From Pelobates cultripes (lineage: Eukaryota; Chordata; Amphibia; Anura; Pelobatidae), in contig OW240912.1 of the NCBI GenBank assembly GCA_933207985.1, forward strand, positions 254,218,946-254,282,945: a stretch of DNA of 64,000 nt, written 5' to 3'. The first letter of the stretch is position 1; the number at the start of each line of letters is the position of its first letter. A program made the position numbers and the translations under genes. Below, one piece after another: positions 11,197 through 22,341 of the stretch. Below the pieces are notes generated by a model, which was given only the letters and a program-made list of their open reading frames with translations, searched no databases and was not told the origin of the DNA.

Positions 11197-11670
11197 ATAC
11201 AATCACAGACACACAATTACATACACACACAAACATTACATACATACACACATTTAATAATTAAGAGGTCCACCCACCCTCCCTACCTTGCTCTAGAAGG
11301 GCTGGAGTGGATGCTCAGTCCCTGGTGGTCAGTGATTGCTGCAGGGATCTCTGTGCTCTTCCTGCACAGGTCCCTCGCACGCCCTGTAATGACGCTGAGA
11401 CCACGATTACATCATATCCCGGCTGCCGGCTCACTGCAGGGCGAAGACCGTCAGACACAGTCAGATGCACACAGTCCCACACACAGTCACTTTCACACAG
11501 TTACAGGCAGACAGTCAAACACGCAGTCACAGGCAGACAGTCACACATACACACACACAGTCACAGACAGTAACACACACACTCACACAATCACAGGTAG
11601 ACAGTCACACAGGCAGACAGTCACACACACACACACACAATCACAGGCAGACAGTCACACATACACATAC

Positions 11671-13033
11671 AAAAAGTGTTATAGGTGCTCACTCCAATAT
11701 TAGATATAGGATGATTGTGGGCAGCGGTAACCAATACAAGGATTCCCAGCCTTGTGAATAAAAGAGTGTCAAAAAGAGAGAGGAAGGACACCACGCCCCG
11801 AATAATAACTGTAAAGTTGTATACATACACAAATATTTTTAAAAAAAATTATATACACAGTCGACATCAAAGATAAAAACAGATAGGGAATACAATAGTG
11901 CAATATGGTATGGTCAATGGGTGAGATGTTAGGACAGTTAAATGGATATACATTGGCTAACTGGGAGCTCTACCGTGATCCCCGTCTAAGGATATATGTA
12001 GAAGCAGATGTCTCCAATATTCCAATTATAATGCGATGTGCAATATATATAAAAAACATGAAAGAAAGCTCCAATAGTGAAGTATGTACTAATTAGTAAA
12101 AGAAAAAGGGTTAAAATAAAATTTGGTACTCACATTTACTAGAGCAGAAACTTGCTCTAGTATATTCCGCCTGGGTGGTATGATCCCCACCTAAGGATAT
12201 AGTAGCCAGTAAAATTGAGGATAAAAAATAAATAAGTATATAGCTTAAGTTATACTGTATATTATCCAAAACAATAAAAACAAAGTAAGGTAGCTAATAA
12301 AAAGTCCCTCTTAGCGCGTTTCGCCTATAACAGGCTTCTTCATAAGTGTGGGAAAGGCCCTTGTATGTGTCCTTTATATAGGTAGTTCATTTGTGAAAAA
12401 TTACTTCCTGGTGAGTCCAATTTCCTGTTACCACTGTGGAACGCATGCGTCACACCGGAAGTGAAGCAGCGTTAATCTATGTGGTAGTATTATGCGTTCC
12501 AGCTTGGAACCCATACGGCACCATTATGGCGCCGCTGTGTCCCTATCGGCAAATGCCGTGGTCTATATTCAGTGATGTGCTGTTAGCAGAATATTTAAGT
12601 TGCTACAAAATATGTCTCTATCATATACTTAAGGAAAAAACTCACAGGCACTCCAACTTCGAGCCGCAGGCAGATTTATTATGACAGAATGCAACGCAAC
12701 GTTTCGACCGGAAAGGTCTTTTTCAAGCTTGAAAAAGACTTTTCCGGTCGAAACGTTGCGTTGCATTCTGTCATAATAAATCTGCCTGCGGCTTGAAGTT
12801 GGAGTGCCTGTGAGTTTTTTCCTCTTGGATTATTGTACTGGGATTGCTGGTCCTGCTCTGGAGCACCCTTGGCCGCTGGGATTGGGTGCGGTTCTCATCA
12901 CTTACTCTGCTCTATCATATACTTATCACAGAAATCTTCTGTTTGATATCATAGTTTGGTATATGTATGCGGCATCCGTAGATGATGACGTCACATATCT
13001 TTTCGGTATATGTATGCGGTGTCTGTAGATGAT
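11671..13033 (-). mobile_element. Penelope-like repeat nested in the hAT (antisense)
   Basis: Non-tandem sequence that interrupts the CA-rich repeats of the hAT. Its flanks share acacatacaca, a possible target duplication, though this is weak because it lies in a low-complexity array. The antisense strand carries TTATGAAGAAGCCTGTTATA and then GGCGAAACGCG (12314-12345). This GAAGAAGCC...GGCGAAACGCG block occurs in many frog repeats related to Penelope-like elements. GC-rich promoter-like sequence with ACGCATGCGTCACACCGGAA follows at 12440-12470. No RT frame is present. The family assignment is an inference from these blocks. Confidence 0.5.
12632..12909. mobile_element. 278-bp retro-insertion built on a 192-bp palindrome
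   Basis: Flanked by a perfect 16-bp direct repeat, ctctatcatatactta, at 12616-12631 and 12910-12925. Bases 12632-12823 form an inverted repeat with 96-bp arms around AAGCTT (centre 12727/12728); only two base pairs differ (12661/12794 and 12715/12740). Each arm holds AACGTTTCGACCGGAAA or its complement and TAATAAATCTGCCTGC. The remaining 86 bp (12824-12909) are single copy. The variable-length TSD argues for target-primed insertion. Inverted tail-to-tail units are known for Penelope-like elements. Confidence 0.75.
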
Positions 13034-13317
13034 GACACATACACACACAGTCATACACACACACAATCACAGGCAGACAATCACACACACAGTCACAGAC
13101 AGTCACCAAATAAGGGAGCTATCTACTAAACACATACACAGCGATACACAGAATCACACACATAATCACAGATATGCACAAACACAATCACAGGCAGACA
13201 GTCACACAGGCACACACAGAGTCACAGACAGTCACACACACACAATCACAGGCAGACAGTCACACACACAGAGTCACACAGACAATCACACACTCACAGT
13301 ACGCCACTGCCACCTCC

Positions 13318-13898
13318 TATAATTTTCCATTTTATCAACATGTGATCTGCTGACGGTGTACTTGGCATCATCAAGTGAATCAATGGAAAGGTCTTCCTTG
13401 GGTTATAGAGTAACAGAAGTTACTATCTTATCTCAGAAAAATAGATACCAAATATATTTTTAGATATTGTTAGAAATGGTATACTTTTGTTATAGAATGC
13501 AGCCTGCATCAGTGATACTCCCATTCCACTATATATTTATTTTAACTCAGTTCAATACCAACCTGAATCAATGGTGCCAGAAAAAAAACTGTCTTCCAGG
13601 GCTGCAAACCCCACTTATCTCAGGCAGTACAGGTTCATATTTGTCCCAGGGCTGCCCTCTTCTTAAACCCAACACTACCCCAACATTTACATTACTCCTA
13701 ACCCTTATGCCCCCCACCTTAACACACTATTTTTAGCCGAATTCAGTTGCTAATATCTACTCTAACCCTAAGACTAACTTCAGCCCCAACATGTTCACAT
13801 ACTCTCCCAAGCCAAGAGATTTCATGCAATAGAACAGATACATAACGATAAAACATGTATTAATTTAAAATAATTCTACCTCCACCTTTTGTCCTTTC

Positions 13899-13981
<83 letters not shown>

Positions 13982-15545
13982 ATATAACACCCAGCGCACT
14001 AACTCTATGTATATGTTTTAATTTATTTCTTAACTGCATTGGAGACCTCTATGAGCCTCGTCAAAGCACAGATAATTTGCCAAAAGCTACACACATGTTT
14101 ATTTTTCTTTTACCTTTGAGATTAACTGGGTCAGGTATAACAAATGTTCTTAACCCAATTTAGTCAGCTAGGAAAGAAGCTGAACTAGGCAGAAAAAAAT
14201 TGCAAAGGTACATTACAAACAACTGATGCCCGAGCGAGTTCTGAAAAATACAGATAAATGCTTTCCAGCTTCGGTAAGCCCATGATTAGCAAGGAGATTT
14301 ATCATCATCATAAAGAACTAAATATAAGTGTGTTTGTCACCAAAGTGACCGACTGTTGGCGATTACATATTCTTCACAGGAATCTTTTATGGATATTGGC
14401 GATTTCAGTGTCATTCAACAGCCTGAGCAGGTGGAATAGAGCCAAAAAGTCAGATAAAGGATAAATAAACTCTTTTCCAAAGGCCAGAACACTCGCCGAT
14501 ACAGTAGGAATTATTAGTAATAAGTTTAACGTTGTCTGGTTTATTGCTAGGGAATTTATAATTTTATATTATCCCACTGAATTTATTGGCACGTTGTGTT
14601 TTTGCAACTAATCCATATTTTTTAATAGAGGTTCTTTCATAGTGGTTGTATACAATTTCTAAATAATAATATGGCTTTCATAAAACAGTAGAGATTATAG
14701 ATCAATATGCAGATTACATATCCACATCTGTAATTGTGCCAAGAGAACAGCATGGCAATTACTTAGTCTTTCATTTCTTATGGGACTGGAGAAAAGCTTT
14801 GATGACCAGATGGTTTCATGACATCAGGATATGTCTATTTTTAGGAGTTAGCATTCACAAGGCGCACATACTACCTTCTGCGTATACCTGCATGCAACAT
14901 ATTAGTTCAAAAGGCTAAGGCTTACCATTGTTGGAGGTGAAAACATTCTCTGTTGGAATGAAGGTCAGTGATCATTGGGCTTTGGAATCTAAATATAACA
15001 AAGCTAGCAACACTGTTTGCTTTGTAACACAGCAGAGAAATATGTAATATAATCTGGAAAAAAAATCCTAAATGAAAACCTAGTAGAAAATAGTGAAATA
15101 GTAATTATTTTGTTCCCACTTAGCATTTCAATTGCTTTTTAGCTCATCTGCCAAAGGCGCCAATGTATTGTGCCATGTTAGTTCCTGGAAAACAATCCAT
15201 AAACGAAAGCACAGCAAAAACATAAGCCTATTTTAAAATTATTTGTTGTACAGATGAGTATTAGGGCATCCATTTATCAGACAGTGAAATGACAATTTCT
15301 CACCATTCTAAGTTATAATTTCATACGGCTCAGTCATTGTAATGAGTTGATTTCTTTTTATTGTAATTTTTTTTCCGGAAAAAAAAAAATATTCTCACAT
15401 TGTAATACTTCCAGGAATTCATTGATAATTTCAAATGGAGAAGTTGTAGCACGTTTCATCAATGTGCCTAAGTATTACGCCTCTAGATCTTCTAGAATGT
15501 ATTTAATTCTGTCGGTAAGGAGAGAGGGGCAGTTGAGTTTTATTT
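13318..15545. other. Intronic sequence with a (CT)n(TA)n microsatellite
   Basis: A (CT)n run at about 13906-13949 is followed by (TA)n to about 13977. The stretch around 13660-13790 has loose CCTAACCC-like words. The rest, including 14000-15540, shows no repeat boundary, RNA gene or convincing frame. Confidence 0.45.
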
Positions 15546-15959
15546 ACATTGGGCAGGGGCAGGCTGGGAAGGGGGGCAGGGAGGCAATTTCCCCCTAGGC
15601 CGCCCTAAACCCAGGGCTGCCCGCATCCAGCAAACAAAGGAAAAATCCAAATCCCCTGCCTCTGGGGACTCAGACTTTTCAACTTACCTCACTCTCCCTG
15701 CAGCCAGTGGAGTCGGCCGGCCTCTCTTGATGATGTCAGGAGGAGGGGGCGTGACTTCCTCTACTCTTCTCACAGGACCGCTGGGGAGTCTGGGAGAAGA
15801 GCAGTGAAAGTCAGGCCCCCCCCTCCTGACATCATCAGGAGAGGCCGACTGACTGCACTGACTGCTGCTGCTTTATGCTGGTTGCTGCCTACCCCTCCGT
15901 GGCCTAAGGTAAGACTCAGGGAGGAGGACAATACACTTTAGTTGCTTTTTTTTCTCCCC

Positions 15960-16550
15960 TTAATCAGCTCCTATACCCTTCGTCGGCCCCTGTGCCCCTT
16001 GCTCAGCCCCTGTCACCTTGCTCAACTCCTGCATCCTTCCTCAGCCCATGCCCCCCCTCCTCAGCCCTGTCCTCTTACTTAGCCCCTGATCCCTTCATCA
16101 GCCCTTGTCCCCCTTCCTCATCCCCTGTCCCTTTGCTCAGCACCTGTCCCCCTTCTTTAGTCCCTTTGCTCAGCCTTGTCCCCCTTCCCATTTCCTCAGA
16201 CCTGTCCCCTTCCTCAGTCCCTATCCCCCTTCCTCAGCCCCTGTCCCCCTTGCACAGCCCCTGTACCCCACCCTGTCACAGCTCCTGTCCCCCCTCTCAG
16301 CTCATGACCCCCTTACTCAGCCCCATGCCACCCCATCACAGCCCCATAACATCCCCACTACAGCTCCTCTCCCCCAATTGCAACCCATATCATCCCCATC
16401 ACAGCCCTTTTCCCAAATTGTAGCCATCTTTAGCCCCTATCCCCCCACTACATTTCCTAACCCCCAATTACAGTTCATGCCCTCCACTTCAGCCCCTGTC
16501 TCCCCACTACAGCCCATAGCCCCCTAGTACAGCCATGTCTCCTTACTTAC
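15960..16550. repeat. CAGCCCCTGTCCCCCTT minisatellite
   Basis: Degenerate tandem units of roughly 15-20 bp rich in CCCC and CAG. The Pro/Ser-rich open frames of 140 codons here come from the repeat and are not genes. Confidence 0.8.
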
Positions 16551-16574
16551 TTGGCCCCTGTCTACTGGCTTTAA

Positions 16575-16860
16575 AAGTATGAGTGTATGTGTGTGTATGA
16601 GTATGTATGTGTGTGTCAGTATGTCTGTGTGTGTCAGTATGTCTATCTGTGTGTGGTCCAGTATGTCTGTCTGTGTGTGTCACTATGTCTCTGTGTGTGT
16701 GCCAGTTTGTCTGTGTGTATGTGTGTGTGTGTGTCAGTATGTTTGTCTGTGTGAGTCAGTATGCCTTTAACAGTGTGTGTGTGTGTCTGTGTGTTTGTGT
16801 GCCTGTCAGTGAGTGCCAAATCAGCAAGTGTGTGTGCCTGTCAGTGAGTGTGTCTGTTAA
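16575..16860. repeat. GTGTGTCAGTATGTCT minisatellite
   Basis: Tandem GT-rich units with an embedded CAGTATGTCT. Cys/Val-rich frames are by-products. Confidence 0.8.
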
Positions 16861-17672
16861 GGTGACTGCCTCCCTTTCAATCACATGGGGAAAGTTTTTT
16901 TTACTCTCCTTTTGCTGCAATGGGACACTTGACTGGATTTGCCCCCCAGGCTTAATGCTGCTAGCCCTCCCCTGACATTGGCTGCATTTCGACCTAATAT
17001 AAGCAGCACCACCTTTTTGTGGGTGAACTTGCCCACTTTCACCCAATTTTTACAGAAACTTGTCTGTAAATATAGGAATTTGATAAATGTGCCATGTGTT
17101 CAGGACTTTTTTATGCAGGGAGGCGTAGCTATGCAAATTATACACGACTATATTGTTTGATGAACAGCCAGTCCATAAGACTAACTTCGTGGCAATTACA
17201 CAACAAAGAGCAACAGTTTCTGACAATTAAAGATGTTCATGAAAAGCAATTCACAAGTATAGACACTAAAGAAACAGAGTACTGTGGTGGTTATGGTGCT
17301 GGGCTGCTGCCTGCCTCTCTGTGACTACTTAAAAAGGTGTGTGATGCACTGGCACTACAACTACTACAGAGTGCAAGCAATAAAACACTTTCAGTTCTAG
17401 TTTAAACACGTCCAACAGTTTAGAATCCATAGACCAGAATGAATGTTCTTCCGTTAATTGCCTGATTAGCTCAGAGCCCAAGGCTGTTCTAAAGTATGGG
17501 GATATCTTGCAAATACAGTAACTTCAAATATTAGCACAATGTGTTATCTTCTATTATTTAAAATGTCTGTTTTTTTCAGTCTTGACATTTGCATTGGTGA
17601 TTAGGGATTTTGTTACAGTATATGATAGTACGCTGAACCTAAATCCCCACTTTTGTTGACAGGTGTTTTTAA

Positions 17673-17742
17673 CCCCTTAAGGACCAAGCTTCTGGAATAA
17701 AACGGAATCATGACATGTCACACATGTCGTGTCCTTAAGGGG
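17673..17742. mobile_element. 70-bp piggyBac-like MITE, copy 1
   Basis: Flanked by TTAA at 17669-17672 and 17743-17746. The ends are CCCCTTAAGGAC and GTCCTTAAGGGG, perfect inverted repeats. A second copy at 39985-40056 is in the opposite orientation. TTAA targets with CCC ends fit piggyBac-type MITEs. This short repeat is widespread in frogs. Confidence 0.85.
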
Positions 17743-17746
17743 TTAA

Positions 17747-18788
17747 AATACCATGTTTGAAGTAAAGAATACTGAATTGTGTGTGTGTGTGTGTGTGTAT
17801 CTTCTTCTAATTCTTTATACATTACTGTAAATACTTTCCCAAACCTATATCCTATATTTCGTTAGGTCAGTTTTACATAAGGCTTGTTCTATGAACAAGC
17901 CTTATATTTAAACCAAAACTGAGGCTGAGCCAAGTTTCTGAATTGTGACCTACATCTGGACAAAATCAAAGTGTTTTAATCTGACTTCTTGATAATAGCT
18001 ATCTATGGGACAAAACACATCATTTGGGTCCCTTCTTTGAAAACCCAGAGGTATTACAATAGTGCTTGATTGTCAGAATTAATCAACCTAGTGATAAATC
18101 ACAGGTTAACTTTTTACATAGCCTGTCCACTTTCTTTATTCGCAGCCTAGATAAACAGTCAATCACTACCTTGGATAGTAACAAGTGAAGTTTATTATCA
18201 CATCTTCAGGCAGTGACAGTACAACAGATGACAAATTTCTTTCCCATTCATAATATAAGACTTCTCTAGGTTGGATGCAATAAATCAATGTCTACATTAA
18301 GATGGACGATATGGCAGGTGAGCCTGATTTCACTGCTTTGCAGAGTTGCAGACCCTAGTAATGACCGATATAAGGAAGAGAAGACGTTTAGTTATATGTA
18401 AGCTATAACATTCTAATTTTTAAACTTACTGGCTCTGACATCCAAATGACCAGCTTATCAGTTGCTGTGCTGAGTGAGAGCAATATAATGGTACTACATT
18501 TTTATATTTCATTTCTATATTGTATGTGCTAGTTTACTGTACATGTACTAGACTTCAGTGTAAAAAAAATGTTTTGGCTAAACCACTTCATCTGAAAATA
18601 AATAATTTTTCAGCTTTAAAGCAGTTCGGTTTGTCAAATGAATCAAACAAAAAAGGTTGGCAAAATATAAATGTAATATATATAGTTTATAGCAAACTGA
18701 TACACTGCTACATTTCCTGCCTTGGGTTCACGGATTAAGTGAGACAAAGTAACCAAGGGAGGAAAAATAAGTAGTAGCAGTAAAACAA

Positions 18789-18844
<56 letters not shown>

Positions 18845-20940
18845 GTGTGTATAAAATGTATATCACATAAATATAGATTCTATTACTGCTCCAACTGTAT
18901 TACTTATTTTGATTACCTTTCACTTGATTTGTGAATAAAATCAACATTTAGTGGCTCTCCCCTAGCTGTCAATCTTTGTTTTTCCCATCAATCATCTCTT
19001 TTTTGGAGCAATGCCAAAATTCTGAGTCATGAATCAAACTGTTCATTGCACAATTTGTTTGATTCGTGATTTGGCTACATTTTTGGAACTCATATGAACA
19101 CCAAGAAATATGGTTCATTCATTAAACCAAGGCAAATTTGAAAATTCTCATATAAAACTGTATTCCCATGAGTTGCATCATATGACTACAATAAGTGTTT
19201 TGAAGCAAGAACACAAATTGTAACACCACATTATTACACACAACACGTGCTTTCTCTGTAGACAACATTAAACTCATATTTATTAGGAACCAGTTAGGTG
19301 TTTAATAATCATTATGCGGGGGAGTTCTGAAAGTGGAGCAACAACACTGGGAAAAGTTTTGAAACATTGCATCAAACGTTCTCTCCTTGGGTGTTCCTCA
19401 TCATATCCAAACAAATTATTTTATTTTACATTAATATTTTACTTTTAGTATAGGTTGACTATGAACATTTACATTCATTTGATTATTCTAAATTTCTCAT
19501 ATATGTTTAGCCTGGATTCCCACACTCTGCAAAATATGCTGGTGCTTGCTTTCAGAAGCATAGAAGCACATAAAAGCACCATTTATAGAGTCCTTGACAG
19601 GGTTATCTTGTCTAACAAATAAACATATAAAAATCATATAGACACAGGTACTTGTGTTTGTTGCAAACACTCGAAAAAGAATGCTGGAGGTCACCATATG
19701 TTTGTGGCTATACAAACAAACACACACAGTGTTCTAAGTATAGATCCTTGATCTTAGAGACAATATTATATTGATTGATAAAAAATAATAATCACTAAAA
19801 AGGTACAAGTCAGGATATTGCAGGCAGGCTAGGATATTGTTCCGTAGTGAATGGCACTTTTATCTCGAGCAAATTAAGAAGCTGCGTTCTGGATAAGATG
19901 GGCGACTGTATGTCCAAATTGTCACAAAGATGGCTTTTGGAACCATTGCTTGACAGTTTTAGAAACATGTCCGTATTTCTCCTCAGATTATTCATACATG
20001 TTTGAAAGGCTTTTTTCAGTACTCTTCTTCTGTAGTTGGGATAATTTGCTCTCAATTTGCTTTATTATATCACATAAATTGTATCACATCTCTGCTGATT
20101 AGACTTATGTTGAGATGTGCTATTTCACTGGTTGTCATTTTTGGAGAAATCCCCACAATGAAATGCATGTGTCACATGGAGATTAGCATTTGGTCTACAG
20201 TGGCATTTTATATTGCAGCTATTTGAACCCCTAACCAATTCAGGCAACATTGCCACTTCCTGCCTGTGTTTTTAAAACAATTTTCCTTTAGGGAGATGCG
20301 ATTCTTTAGTTTAATTCTGTAGTACTTGTAGGGCAACAGGTACAGTTACAAGAAGATTTATCCAGATTGATTTTTATGAGGTTGAAACATGTATACTATT
20401 GAGTTGATTATTGTAATAGTAACCTATACTTTCAGGCTATTCTTGAAAATAAGAAATTCTTCAACCATAAATACCATATTTTGAAAGGTATGTTTGGATA
20501 ACAGTTGACAGGCATATTTAAGTGTTTGCATGGAAGTCTGAGTTTATAATCTAAAGGTTCTCCACTGTAATGGATAGTTTTCGCAGCTATTAAATAGCTT
20601 TTAAACTAGCCATGCTATGTAAGGAAAATAGAAAAATGAATCATGAATAAACAAAAACAAATTAGAAAAGACAACTAAGCAAGGTTACAAAATGAAACAC
20701 AATGTACCAATGGGAAATTAGATTTTAGTACATTTGCTTACCTCTCTTTTAAATTTAGTGAGAGGGGTGGTTTGTATATATTTATGACAGTAGATTAAAC
20801 TCATTTTCATTGGTATTCGGGCAAATCATTGTGACCTATTGGCTAATCCCATCTATTGCCACATACGATCAAGCAAACAGACCAGCACCAGTCTGGCAAA
20901 GTTTAAAATTGTTATTTCAAAGATGGATATTGTATTTCCT
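17747..20940 (+). other. DMD intron 61, unique part
   Basis: AT-rich sequence just upstream of the exon, with a (GT)n run at 17778-17799 and a (TA)n run at 18801-18836. No transposon ends, long frames or RNA genes were recognised. I looked for an exon-61-like sequence and found none. Confidence 0.5.
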
Positions 20941-20980
20941 TGTTTAAACTGAGGTCTATCTCCCTTTCTTTATTTTTCAG
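20941..20980 (+). promoter_or_regulatory. Splice acceptor of the dystrophin exon
   Basis: A pyrimidine tract (TCTATCTCCCTTTCTTTATT, then TTTCAG) ends in AG at 20979-20980. It is a strong vertebrate 3' splice site. Candidate branch-point adenines lie in TTTAAACTGAGG at about 20943-20954. Confidence 0.85.
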
Positions 20981-21041
20981 CATCTGTCCAAGGTCCTTGG
21001 GAAAGGGCAATCTCACCAAATAAAGTACCATACTACATCAA
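20981..21041 (+). CDS. DMD: Dystrophin, exon 62 equivalent (start of the WW domain)
   Basis: This 61-nt exon is the only host coding sequence recognised. With two bases at the start completing a split codon, it reads SVQGPWERAISPNKVPYYI and leaves two bases (AA) for the next exon's Asn codon. This is the N-terminal part of the dystrophin WW domain: it includes the first Trp (GPWERA) and the central YY strand, which help bind the PPxY motif of beta-dystroglycan at the muscle membrane. Utrophin differs at this place (LPWQRS, SHNK), so dystrophin is favoured over its paralogue. Human DMD exon 62 has the same 61-nt length and phase. The exon is flanked by a polypyrimidine-AG acceptor and a GTAAGT donor. 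The rest of the WW domain, with its second Trp, must come from exon 63, which I do not find in the remaining 43 kb. Confidence 0.93.
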
Positions 21042-21047
21042 GTAAGT
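21042..21047 (+). promoter_or_regulatory. Splice donor of the dystrophin exon
   Basis: The exon end CATCAA is followed by GTAAGT, the consensus vertebrate 5' splice site (U1 pairing at +1 to +6). Confidence 0.88.
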
Positions 21048-21808
21048 TGTATTTACCTTATTTACATTCATTGGTTTTATGCCGTTGTTTGTATGTATTG
21101 AGTTATTTAAAAAAAAAAAAACATGGTGTTGATTTAGTCACTAAGTAGCAGAGGTGCAGAGTGGTACCCAGTGAGTGACACGTTATATCCAATTCTAAAA
21201 TCTTCTGTTTGATGGACCAGTTTACCTACAAGCAATATGGCATGTGTTAAAGTGTAAATGCAGAACTTATCTACAATTGATTTACCTCATACAAACCTTG
21301 GGTAGGGCTTGAGAGTTACAACATTACTCATTGGCTGATAGTGATGGGAGCAGAATCCCAGCAGCAAAAGTAGGAGACTTGAAGGTTAATCAACCCTGAC
21401 CTAGATAGGAGTTCAAGAGTAGCAGTAAAGTCCATTATGTTTCACTGCCCAGTGCTCTAAATCATGTGACATCTGTTGGGTGACCTACATGAAATGAGTT
21501 AGCAACCTTGTTCTCTCGTGGGAAGGCGTCTTCATTAAGTACGGTCATCACTGTTAACGCTGATCTGGCCTTGGAACGCAGGTCTAAAGATTTTCTTTTT
21601 CTTTCACAAAATGATACAACATAATTGCTCGAGGTATTCCCTAGAGTTATGTTATTTAAAGCTGGATAATAAAACAGCATACTCTGGCGCCAACCATTCC
21701 GCATAAAAGGTGGCAAAAAATGTGATAAATGTGATAAATTCTCCCTATGTCTCTGTATTTATCTCTGCGAAATGTGAAAACCATTTTGAGATTATATATA
21801 TATATAAA
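21048..21808 (+). other. Start of DMD intron 62, nothing recognised
   Basis: Contains an A12 run at about 21110 and otherwise unique AT-rich sequence. No repeat ends or frames. Confidence 0.4.
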
Positions 21809-21812
21809 TTAA

Positions 21813-22205
21813 ATACCACTATAGGCACCCAGACCACTTCAGCTCAATGAAGTGATCTGGGTGCCAGGTCCATCTAGGATTAACTCTTTCTGCTGTAAAC
21901 ATAACAGTTTCAGAGAAACTGCTATGTTTACATTGTGGTTAATCCAGCCTCGAGTGGCTGTCTCATTGACAGCCGCTAAAGGCGCTTCCGCGCTTCTCAC
22001 TGTGATTTTCACAGTGAGAAGATGCTGCCGTCCATAGGAAAGCATTGAGAATGACATCAGAAGAGGGAGGAGAGTCCCAGCGCCGAGGGAGCCCTACCCG
22101 GCGCTGGAAAAAAGGTAAGGGATTAACCCCTTCCTCCCCTTCCTCCCCTTAGGGCACTATAGTGCCAGGAAAACGAGTTTGTTTTCCTGGCACTATAGTG
22201 GTCCT
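21813..22205. mobile_element. TTAA-flanked MITE, family A (inverted copy)
   Basis: Flanked by TTAA at 21809-21812 and 22206-22209. It starts with CCACTATAGGCACCCAGACC and ends with GGCACTATAGTGGTCCT. Internal hairpins include AACATAGCAGTTTCTCTG-type arms and CACTGTGATTTTCACAGTG. It lies opposite in orientation to the copies at 2927 and 49686. Confidence 0.85.
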
Positions 22206-22341
22206 TTAATGGATTCACTAAGGGTTAGAGCCATTATCAACTGTTCCTGAGCAATACTGCCTAAGGTAATTTAGAAAATATACCCAAATGTATCTTTTCA
22301 TTTATACTGCACAATATACTGTAAAGATGTCATTATATGGG

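Larger units (their letters stand above)
10254..13309. mobile_element. 3-kb non-autonomous hAT with nested insertions
   Basis: The left end is CCGGGGGTGTACCTAGAGC. The right end, inverted, is CAGTGGCGTACTGTGAGTG. The flanking 8-mers are ccacctca (10246-10253) and ccacctcc (13310-13317), 7 of 8 identical. The interior has no transposase. It contains GT/CA-rich repeats, (TCACAGGCAGACAGTCACAC)n arrays at 11460-11670 and 13040-13300, and two hairpin modules (10891-10971, 11040-11124). A Penelope-like element interrupts it. The left end is diverged from the usual CAGTGGCGTACC, so the exact first base is uncertain. Confidence 0.65.
15554..16974. mobile_element. Non-autonomous hAT with two minisatellites
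   Basis: The ends are CAGGGGCAGGCTGGGA and, inverted, CAGGGGAGGGCTAGCA. The flanking 8-mers are acattggg (15546-15553) and acattggc (16975-16982), 7 of 8 identical. The left part has GC-rich sequence with inverted GATGATGTCAGGAGGAGGGG and CCCCTCCTGACATCATCAGG segments. A CCTCAGCCCCTGTCCCCCTT minisatellite (about 15960-16550) and a GTGTGTCAGTATGTCT minisatellite (about 16575-16860) follow. No transposase. Confidence 0.78.

Noticed and set aside
10343..11761. 146- and 170-codon frames rich in HTHTQSQ or CVCVCV
   Set aside because: Tandem CA/GT arrays within the 3-kb hAT; no family resemblance.
12291..13320. CRISPR-like regular repeats
   Set aside because: CA-rich tandem units without unique spacers, in a vertebrate intron; ordinary minisatellite.
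13660..13800. TAACCCTAA-like words suggesting an interstitial telomere
   Set aside because: Only scattered imperfect words, not a tandem array; the same holds for 32820-33000.
15992..16527. 140-codon Pro/Ser-rich open frames
   Set aside because: They arise from the CAGCCCCTGTCCCC minisatellite in two frames at once and lie inside a hAT element; no domain or start context supports a gene.
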